DNA of 14,615 nt from assembly GCA_015478945.1 (NCBI GenBank), contig JABUQX010099252.1, forward strand, positions 15,001 to 29,615. Direction: 5' to 3'. The position numbers were made by a program, and so were the translations under genes. The notes beneath the pieces were generated by a model that did not search any database, had not been told where the DNA came from, and was given only the letters and a program-made list of their open reading frames with translations. Numbering within the stretch: position 1 is the stretch's first letter; each line of letters opens with the position of its first letter. Shown here in pieces: positions 8,011 through 14,615 of the stretch. The DNA is from Trachelipus rathkii. Lineage: Eukaryota > Arthropoda > Malacostraca > Isopoda > Trachelipodidae.

Positions 8011-8780
8011 CGTTAGTTTTTCAACTTATCTGTTATTTTCTTATATATAACCATATTCTCCTCTTTTTTTTGGTCCCCTATATGTTTTTGCTAATCTATA
8101 TGCTAGCTAAATATCTCAAAGAAAGCTTATCATTGTTAACTTGTGTTTCAAAACTAAAAAACTAAATACATTTTTCTTATTCTAATAATTCGATTTGAGT
8201 AATTTTGATATTGTCATCCTTGATATAATCAATTTATTAGCTAAGGTCGTATACTATTTTTTCACTATCATCTTCTATATTAAGTTTAACCATAAAATTT
8301 GCATCCCCATATTTTACTTGTTTTTATCGTATCTATTCTCATATTGTTTCTTTCTTGTTAGTCTTCCTAAGTCAAAGCAAATTTCACTTCTCTACTTTTG
8401 TCTGGTCGTGTAGATTATATTCTCTGGATGTTAACTTTTACTAATGGCTTTGGGGCTTTTCCTTTAACGATAGTCCACTTTCCTCCTGTTTTCTCATGTA
8501 AAAGGTATTGTTTCATTGGGAGAGGGTTATTTCCCCCCGCAGCTTACTCGTTTTACAATTTCAAACCTGTCATTTCCCTATTCTAATTATTTCAAAGATA
8601 TCTTTATCTGTCATTTCTTATTTCTCTTGTCATCCATGTCTTTCTATCTTTCAGTTTATTTTCTTTTTCCTGTATGTGTTTTATAGAGACACAGTCTGCC
8701 TGTTTCATGAATTGTTGTTCAATTCGCTTTCAACGTATCTACTTTTTCCGTACTTTTATTCTCTTTTCCTGTAGATATGA
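8011..8780 (-). pseudogene. Unidentified decayed coding sequence, minus strand
   Basis: The plus strand is strongly T-rich, and the minus strand translates in pieces into Lys/Glu-rich, protein-like text. Examples are ADCVSIKHIQEKENKLKDRK near 8660-8720, GGKWTIVKGKAPKPLVKVN near 8440-8500, and NFMVKLNIEDDSEKIVYDLS near 8235-8300. Stops and frameshifts lie between them. The order and composition would suit an ORF1 or upstream part of a minus-strand LINE, but no domain was recognised. The plus-strand frames here (8195-8413, 8398-8586, 8508-8774) read as hydrophobic, T-rich shadows. Confidence 0.3.
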
Positions 8781-9000
8781 TTAAGCTGAAATCATATTCC
8801 GGGGAATTAGTACTAAATAAAATGAAAGGGTTAAAAATAGAGTGTACCGAAAGATCCGGTCCGGCGATTTGAGCATTTTTTTTGCCGGTTCCGGTATCCG
8901 AGCCAGAAATTTCAAATTACTGGCCAGAACCAGAATTAAATAAAATACTTCTGATGAAAAATTTGATGTACAAGACACATTTATTGTTCTAATAAACAGG
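8781..9000. repeat. CCGG-rich inverted repeat, possible DNA-transposon end
   Basis: GATCCGGTCCGGC (8853-8865) and GCCGGTTCCGGTATC (8884-8898) are imperfect inverted repeats around a loop that contains T8. TCCGAGCCAG and TGGCCAGAACCAG follow. Such CGGTTCCGGT strings are remarkable in DNA this AT-rich and are known from ends of some hAT-like elements, but I cannot define element borders. The minus-strand frame 8781-8978 is regarded as incidental. Confidence 0.35.
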
Positions 9001-9589
9001 TTATACCAAATTTTCCCTAATAGTGTCTTGTGTACATTAGGTGATACATTTTACATACACAATATATTAAATAAATTTGGCTCAAATAACTAATATATTT
9101 AATATGATTTCTCAGTAGGCATTCTGTAATTCCAAAATATATATATATTAATTATAATATATAATTTATATATATTATATTAAATTTAATATATACTATA
9201 ATATATGTCGTACATCTATATATTTATATAGATACTAATAATTTATATATAAATACTGAATAATTATAATCTATATATGTAATTTAAATTTATGTTTAAT
9301 GAGCTACAATATCGTATAGTATATCAATTAAGGTCAATAAACACCTTGAAATATTGCTGAACTGTTAGTGATAATAAAAAACTGGGGATTCCTACAGTAT
9401 AGGACGATATTTAACCAGATTTTCATTCAAAATATATTTCCTTTTTCTTGGAATTAATATTTCTACTGAATTATTTGGGGAGACTGGAGGGAGTATTCTT
9501 GGACTAAGTACTGCATGTTTGAATTTAATGCTTGGTCACTTCCAAATAGTAATTCTGCTTTCAGATTATAAATTTTCTGTAAAAAAAAA
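9001..9589. repeat. AT-rich tract and unassigned sequence
   Basis: Imperfect (TA)n repeats occupy about 9137-9290. The flanks to 9589 are AT-rich unique sequence, with an A11 run near 9581-9591. No gene is supported. Confidence 0.55.
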
Positions 9590-10660
9590 AATCGATTCTA
9601 AGAATTTCTTTTAAGAGCACTGGGGGGCGTATTTTCCTTATTTCCTTTTTAACACCTACCTGACTCCCGGGTCATTCACTTCTCAAATTCTAAAACTAAG
9701 TACGTTTCCAGTAATTTCTTTTATTAGCTCTGTATGATTTTGAGGTATTGGCAATTTAATTCCATTGATAAATTAACTCAGTTTCGAAATGGATGGATGT
9801 CTCATCGCCTGAACCTTCTTCTGTACTGCTACTACTATTGTAACTTTCTACATTCATTACTTTCATTATTTCTTCAAAGCATCCGTTTCTATCCAATATC
9901 TCTTTATTTCATTGATAGAATAAATGTCTGTTGGTATTGTGGGTCTAACCTACACGTATATAAACAAATTATCTTTGCTTGATATATGTTAATTGATTCT
10001 TTCTATTCATTTTATTTCTGAATCAAACTTACCTTCTTCAGCTTCTTCTTCTAAGTGCTGAATCCTGGGCTGTCATCCTCGATTGAGAGATATCAGAGAG
10101 CTCAAATATGGAGATATATGATAATAATTGTAATTGGCTTTATAGTTCCCGTAACTATGAGAAATAGTTGCAAAAACTCTTAGTAATTTTTCAATTTTCC
10201 ATTTATTAGCATTCAATAAGCTTAAATATTGATTTATAGTTATAATTGCAAGGAGGTCTTTCAAATTAATTCTTCTGGGATCAAATTTATGCTATTATAT
10301 TGTATTAACATCTGATTGGCATATAGTGACCTTGCAAAGATGTGATCAATATCTTTGTATTCTTTTAAGTTCAATACAGCTTAAAAAGGATGATTGAAAT
10401 GTGTACAAATAGTTCCTACATTTCTTTATAAGTCCACTGGTTCTTGAAAAATACGGCATCTTATAAAATAACAAATTGAAGTTTTAATGAATAAAACAAG
10501 AGAAACTTTGTAATACTGCTAAATCAGTGCAAGTTTTCATGTACTATGCTTCCATCTCGAAAGTATACAAATTGATTTTGTTAGGAGGAATTTCCCAATT
10601 TCATCATATTTTCAAAACTCATAGTGATTTTAATCCAGAATGAAAGAACACTGGAAAATA
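9590..10660 (-). pseudogene. Unidentified broken protein-coding sequence, minus strand
   Basis: Minus-strand frames give consecutive protein-like blocks separated by stops or frameshifts. In order they are: NQFVYFRDGSIVHENLH (near 10530-10580); LNLKEYKDIDHIFARSLYAN inside a 39-codon open stretch (near 10260-10380); a 63-codon frame (10073-10264) containing NANKWKIEKLLRVFATIS; RIQHLEEEAEEGKFDSEIK (near 10015-10075); FEEIMKVMNVESYNSSSS then TEEGSGDETSIHFETEL in a 49-codon open stretch (near 9765-9915); and KLPIPQNHTELIKEITGNV (near 9690-9750). The acidic serine-rich piece and balanced residue use suggest former coding sequence, not chance frames. A donor-like GTAAGT follows GAAGAAG near 10035, so an intron is possible. 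I do not recognise the family. A transposon protein, an old host pseudogene or a viral insertion are all open. Confidence 0.35.
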
Positions 10661-11163
10661 ACTTGCATTGAGTGCACAGTCATTTTTTTAATACTCGCAT
10701 GGGGTGGGGGGGGGCTGGTAGCCAGAGTGGCAGTTAAAGAAATAAATGACTCTTTTGGATTATTTAGCTCTCTATATAATATTCTGTAGTAAATGATATC
10801 TGAAGCCTTAGAGAACTTCTCGAATACGGTTGCTTTTCATAATTTCCTGTATGAAGTTGGTTACACTCTACAAAATATTTCTACTAGAATAAAGATATTT
10901 TGGTTGAGATGGCAATAAGTTCTATGAACCTGCTCTCAGTGACCTGTGATGACTAGTTACTTCCATTCGAAAAAATATCATTAATTTTCTTGTGATTTGG
11001 GGGTCATTGATATAGCAAATCTTTTTTGGGGAGAAATCTCCTAAAAACTCCTTATCTCCAGCTTGGTATTATTGCTCTTTTGTGTTTCCCCTGTTTCTAA
11101 AAAATACAAAGACTCTCCCTTTTACTATTTAATAATTTTTTTGACTTTCCGATATTCTCTTCG
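10661..11163. other. Unassigned sequence with a G-run
   Basis: AT-rich sequence with no recognised gene. GGGGTGGGGGGGG at 10701-10713 is the only strong G-tract in the area. Confidence 0.45.
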
Positions 11164-11349
11164 ATGATGAATGTTTTCTATTCAGAAGTGGCGTGTATTA
11201 ATGTAGATTTTTATGTTGAAATTAAATATATAAATGATTTTTTTACATTTCTTTATAGTTCAACGAAAGTTCATGAGGAAATTTTCATTCGGTACACCCT
11301 AGTTAAAAATCCAGGCAAAACAAAAACCAACGTCCTAAGAAACTATTGA
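11164..11349 (+). CDS. Hypothetical 61-residue frame, weak
   Basis: An ATG-ATG start is followed by 61 codons to a TGA. The second half (STKVHEEIFIRYTLVKNPGK) is charged and protein-like. The first half is AT-rich and hydrophobic. A pyrimidine-rich stretch ending TTTATAG at about 11254-11260, just before TTCAACGAAAG, resembles a splice acceptor, so the second half could instead be the last exon of something longer. No homologue is recognised, no neighbouring coding sequence continues the frame, and a chance frame cannot be excluded. Confidence 0.2.
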   Translation: MMNVFYSEVACINVDFYVEIKYINDFFTFLYSSTKVHEEIFIRYTLVKNPGKTKTNVLRNY

Positions 11350-11561
11350 CATGCAGAGGAAACTTCAAGATTTTACCTCTTGAGTTGTGAACATTCCTGA
11401 AAGAGGTGGTCTGATATAGTCGATGAAAGCTAGGAGAGGTCATGTAGGGTAAAAAAAGAATTTTCCATTTATAAAATTGGTGTATAAATTTTTAATGTTT
11501 AATAAAATATTATAAATAATACTTTAATAACAAATAATGAAATACCATAGGATAATAAAAT
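11350..11561. other. Unassigned AT-rich sequence
   Basis: No element or gene is recognised before the next AT microsatellite. Confidence 0.45.
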
Positions 11562-11672
11562 TACTATAATATATATATATATATTATATATATTATATAT
11601 ATCATATTATTAATAATATATATATATATATATATATCTATATATATATATATATTATATATTATAATATAT
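11562..11672. repeat. (AT)n microsatellite block at the left border of a TIR element
   Basis: Runs of TA repeats with short ATTATAT interruptions. The TIR element starts directly at its right edge, consistent with insertion into a TA target. Confidence 0.85.
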
Positions 11673-13354
11673 CCGTAAAACGGGGCAATTCGGTCCAAAA
11701 ATCAGGGGTACTCTGCCTAAAATGGCTAAGGTTTATGACGATTTTATTTTTTTTTTTTTTTTAAGAATTTTTTTTTATATGTTATATGTTATCCTTAGAG
11801 GTAGAAATAGTTAATTGTTATTTGTAATAAATATAGAATTAATGTTTAGAAGCCGATAAGTACGTGACTTGAATTGCACACGATTTTTTTGGGGGGGCAA
11901 TTCGGTCCACTTTCACATCTCTAAGAATCCTCATTAAAGTGTTTATATTTAATAACTTGATATCAAATTAATATCAACAAATGGTATTTACATGATATTA
12001 TGTTTCAGAATTTGGGTTCGAAAACGTAATAAAATGTTCGATTTTGCGTTCGTTTTGTCAAACTGCAAAATCGTGAAAAAAATTATCGCCGAACGTAAGG
12101 AATTTCTTTAAGCTGTAAGTTGCTATTATTTTTTATTCTATATATACAGAAATTAAAGGAAATTCTTTAACGTTTTGTTGAGCGTTTTATTACGATTTTG
12201 CGATGTTTGACAAAAACGACGCAAACTCTAAGTTTGACAAAAAATGAACCAAACTCAAAAGCATTTTAGGTCTAATTTTTAAACTAAATGGATTAACAAT
12301 ATTATTATAGAGAAATTGGTTTGAAATGATTAAAATGTTTCCAGTTTGCTTACGTTTTGTCAAATTTAAAATCGTAAAATAATGCTCTCCAAAGTAAGGA
12401 ATTTCCTGAATTCTTGTATTCTATAATTAGCAAGATTACAGGAATTCTTAGATTGGTGCGCCGTTTTTTAGCGATTTGCGCTGTTTGACAAAAACGAACT
12501 GCAATGTAATTAATTATTAAACATAAAATACTTGTTTATTTTATATTACACAGAATTTAGGAAATTCTTTATCGTTGGTGAGCGTTTTTTTAGATTTTGC
12601 GCTGTTTGAAACAAGAACGAACGTCAACGCTGTTTACAAAACGAACGCAAACGCTGTTTGACAAAAAACGAGCGCAAACTCGAGCTTTTAGGCATATTAA
12701 GTTTCGTAAGAACCAATGCAAAACACGAAACTGGCTTAAGGGTCCTGTGCCAACATCCATCCATCAGAGTATCCTTTGATACATGTCCGTGCTACTTTTG
12801 CGTAATGTGAATCATCTCTGAAAAAAATTGTGCAAATTAATTAAGCTATATGAAAAAATTTACCTATCTTGCTGTAAATGTAAAATTATTTTAAACATTA
12901 TAATTTCGAAATCATTTAATAAATGAAGATTTCAATGTGACCGAATGCCCACGCAAATTTTTAAACCTGGATCGAATTGTTAATTGGTTACATATTTTTA
13001 TAATTAAAACATTTATGATATCTCTTGCGAATGACTCCAACCATTGCATTAAGGTTATGAACTGTTTTTAAGTACTATATCTTGGTACAATAATGTAGTA
13101 CAATTTTTATTGACCTGTATATGATTCTTTAGCAATAATCTAAAATTTACCCCGATTTTATAGTGCTCAGGGAAAAAAAAATGACAAAAATTAATGGACT
13201 AAATAAAGGTTTGTCGATAAAAAAATACTAAGACATAAAACCACAATTATTTTACATCTTCAAGTATATTTTACATTGTTAAAGGTATATTGAGACCACT
13301 AGAGAATGCCCACGTGACGAATATGCCCCACGGGCCGAATTGCCCGTTTTACAG
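11673..13354. mobile_element. Non-autonomous DNA transposon with terminal and subterminal inverted repeats
   Basis: The left end, CCGTAAAACGGGGCAATTCGG (11673-11693), is matched in reverse complement by the right end, CTGTAAAACGGGCAATTCGG (13335-13354). This gives a 20-21 bp terminal inverted repeat with one substitution and one indel. TA follows the right end and TAT precedes the left end, so a TA target duplication is possible. The core GGGGCAATTCGGTCC recurs at 11894-11908, and inverted variants lie at 12937-12950, 13304-13313, 13317-13329 and 13334-13345. Repeats of this kind are usual transposase-binding sites. The 1.68-kb interior has no transposase frame; it holds a T16 run (11747-11762) and the fold-back array at 12009-12685. 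TA-flanked TIRs would suit the Tc1/mariner/pogo group, but the superfamily is not established. Confidence 0.7.
12009..12685. repeat. Fold-back repeat array inside the TIR element
   Basis: Two head-to-head palindromic units and one further right arm. In unit 1 the left arm (about 12046-12112, starting GCGTTCGTTTTGTCAAAC) is the imperfect reverse complement of the right arm (about 12153-12222, ending GTTTGACAAAAACGACGC). In unit 2 the arms are about 12344-12412 and 12437-12503. A third right arm spans about 12551-12620 and runs into tandem copies of CGCTGTTTGACAAAA/ACGAACGCAAA to 12682. The motif GTTTGACAAAAACGAACGC or a variant occurs about eight times in both orientations. Left arms recur at about 300 bp and the first two right arms at about 280 bp, so the array grew by duplication of a hairpin unit. 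The plus-strand frame at 12597-12779 is produced by these repeats. Confidence 0.65.
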
Positions 13355-13551
13355 TATAAGACAACCTCTAGTACGGAACGAGAAACATATAGACACATAC
13401 GAGAAATAAATATATAAGTAAATATGTATTATATGTAATTAGTGATGGGATGATTATGAAATTTTGCAGATGAGAATAATTATAATAATTTTGACAATTC
13501 TATCTGATTAAATTGAAAAAGTTATAGTTGTTAAATTTCCTTCTCACAATC
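13355..13551. other. Unassigned AT-rich sequence
   Basis: Unique sequence between the TIR element and the next AT block. Nothing is recognised. Confidence 0.4.
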
Positions 13552-13645
13552 TATATATAATTATATATATATATATATAAGTATATATATAATACTTATA
13601 TATATAATATAACATAATATAATTATATATATAAATATATAGCTG
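13552..13645. repeat. AT-rich microsatellite block
   Basis: Imperfect (TA)n with repeated ATACTTATATATA segments that are partly self-complementary. Confidence 0.8.
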
Positions 13646-13700
13646 TAAATTAATATGACAATGCTATAAAACCCAAGTGGATGTGTACTAGGGTTTACAA

Positions 13701-13975
13701 ATAATGACCTACAGTAATTTTCACAGTGGGGATGAACTGACTCTCTAGAGAATGTAAACGCTGTTTGAACCCCACTGCACGATGGCTAAAGTGAAGAACG
13801 AGAATGTTCGTGGTGAATATTCGTAATCTCACATCAACAGAACACCACGCCTCCACCCGTCCACACTCGGCGAGCGTCCAACAGAGTAGTAAAAACAGTG
13901 AAAAATAATTTATTCCGAAGTGTACAAATAATAGATCAAGTTTTCCATCAAATACAGTGTAATATATGTATTATC
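13701..13975 (+). mobile_element. TIR-repeat monomer 1 (direct)
   Basis: It begins ATAATGACCTACAGTAATTT and carries the shared core CACGATGG-CTAAAGTGAAG, ACGAGAATGTTC, CCACACTCGGCGAGCGTCC and AGTGAAAAATAATTTATTCCG. It ends near 13974 in GTATTAT, a weak match to the inverted end. There is no coding potential. The monomer belongs to a family of three copies in this window. Confidence 0.6.
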
Positions 13976-14260
13976 AATATGAACACAGTATTTTACCTGC
14001 GGTACGTGAATCGGGAACTGCAGATGGCTATGTGATTTGAGACTACGCCACGATGGACTACTAAAGTGAAGCACGAGAATTGTTCTGTGGTGAAATATTT
14101 TCAACCCACAAAACAGGATACCAGCACTCCGCGTCCACTCGGGTAGCGTCAACAGGGTAACAGCACAGAGTGAAAATACTTTATTCGGGGATAAGGTACA
14201 TTCTGCTAGGGTCGCAGGATTCACGTCCAGCACGTGTGAAATTACTGTAGGGTCATTATG
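13976..14260 (+). mobile_element. TIR-repeat monomer 2 (direct)
   Basis: It opens with a diverged end, AATATGAACACAGTATTTTAC, then repeats the core: CCACGATGGACTACTAAAGTG, GCACGAGAATTGTTC, CCACTCGGGTAGCGTC and GTGAAAATACTTTATTCGG. It closes with GTGAAATTACTGTAGGGTCATTAT, the clear reverse complement of the first 24 bases of monomer 1 apart from two one-base indels. The minus-strand open frame 13910-14233 crosses two monomers and is treated as fortuitous. Confidence 0.65.
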
Positions 14261-14527
14261 GATACCTATTAACTGTGAATTGTAGGAGTTGTCATAATCA
14301 TTGTACGCCGAATAATATTTTACTCATGTCCGGTACGTTTGGAACGCACGCCGAGTGTGACGGGTGAGGTGCGATGGGTGTTCTGTTCGTGTGGGTTGAT
14401 ATATTCACATCACATGGATCAATTCCTCGTGTTGCTTTAGTCTCATGCCGTGTGGTCAAAACATACTGCGTACATGTCTGGTCATGGTTCAGTCTCCTTA
14501 TTGCTATTTTACTGTAGGGTCATAATG
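14261..14527 (-). mobile_element. TIR-repeat monomer 3 (inverted)
   Basis: Reverse complemented, it starts ATTATGACCCTACAGTAAAA (complement of 14507-14526) and goes on with GTTTTGACCACACGGCATGAG, ACTAAAGCAACACGAGGAATT, CCCGTCACACTCGGCGTGCG and GTAAAATATTATTCGG. These are the landmarks of monomers 1 and 2 in the same order. At its inner side, TGTGAATTGTAGGAGTTGTCATAAT (about 14273-14297) is one more end-like sequence, so the junction with monomer 2 is complex. Confidence 0.65.
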
Positions 14528-14529
14528 AA

Positions 14530-14615
14530 ATTATATTTTATTTTATATATAATGTATATATATATGTATATAATATATATATATATATATTATATATAAT
14601 ATAATTATATATAAT
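14530..14615. repeat. AT-rich microsatellite at the window end
   Basis: (AT)n and TATATAATATAATTATATA repeats start just outside the trimeric repeat and continue to the window end. Confidence 0.85.

Noticed and set aside
8195..8774. Three overlapping plus-strand hydrophobic frames
   Set aside because: Same T-rich composition artefact, with poor start context and no conserved motif.
10701..10713. G-run as a G-quadruplex
   Set aside because: Only one long G-tract with a single interruption; no set of four spaced G-tracts is visible beyond subdividing the run.
13910..14233. 107-codon minus-strand frame
   Set aside because: Crosses the junction of two TIR-repeat monomers and is explained by the repeats.
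1..14615. CRISPR array, bacterial operon or phage region
   Set aside because: No regularly spaced identical repeats with unique spacers, no long ORFs and no ribosome-binding sites; retroposon and microsatellite content indicate a eukaryotic genome.

Overview
The window reads as non-coding DNA from a eukaryotic, probably invertebrate, genome. A decapod crustacean or other arthropod fits best, but that is inference from the style of the LINE and tRNA-SINE remnants. There are many long (AT)n tracts, no intact open reading frame of convincing length, no operon-like layout and no bacterial ribosome-binding or promoter pattern. I recognise no intact host gene. Nearly everything identifiable is a decayed or non-autonomous transposable element.

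Layout. 100-632 (+) is the 3' end of a non-LTR retrotransposon (C-terminal tail of the reverse transcriptase, 3' UTR and tail). 879-1086 is a small hAT-like MITE with AAGTAC palindromes. 2222-3540 (+) is a frameshifted Jockey-like reverse transcriptase. 3624-3872 is an (AT)n tract next to a minus-strand tRNA-derived SINE. 4360-5060 (+) is the endonuclease part of a LINE, probably including the ORF1/ORF2 junction. 5097-5487 is a tandem pair of tRNA-like SINE units. About 6300-7550 (-) is another LINE with endonuclease and RT motifs. 7690-8010 holds a plus-strand piece that resembles the N-terminal endonuclease region, so that LINE may carry a 5' inversion. About 8010-8780 and 9590-10660 look like decayed coding sequence on the minus strand that I cannot name.

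The right third holds two non-autonomous DNA-transposon-like structures. One is a 1.68-kb element (11673-13354) with terminal inverted repeats, subterminal repeats of the same motif and an internal array of fold-back units built on GTTTGACAAAAACGAACGC. The other is a compound repeat (13701-14526) of three ~270-bp monomers, two direct and one inverted, with ends related to ATAATGACCCTACAGTAA. AT-rich simple repeats separate many of the elements.

The pieces do not form a pathway. What they show is an element graveyard in which LINEs could have supplied the machinery for the SINEs, and absent transposases would have moved the TIR elements. The most novel-looking structures are the fold-back array, the trimeric TIR repeat and the permuted SINE tandem. 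All family calls come from reading motifs by eye, without any database search.
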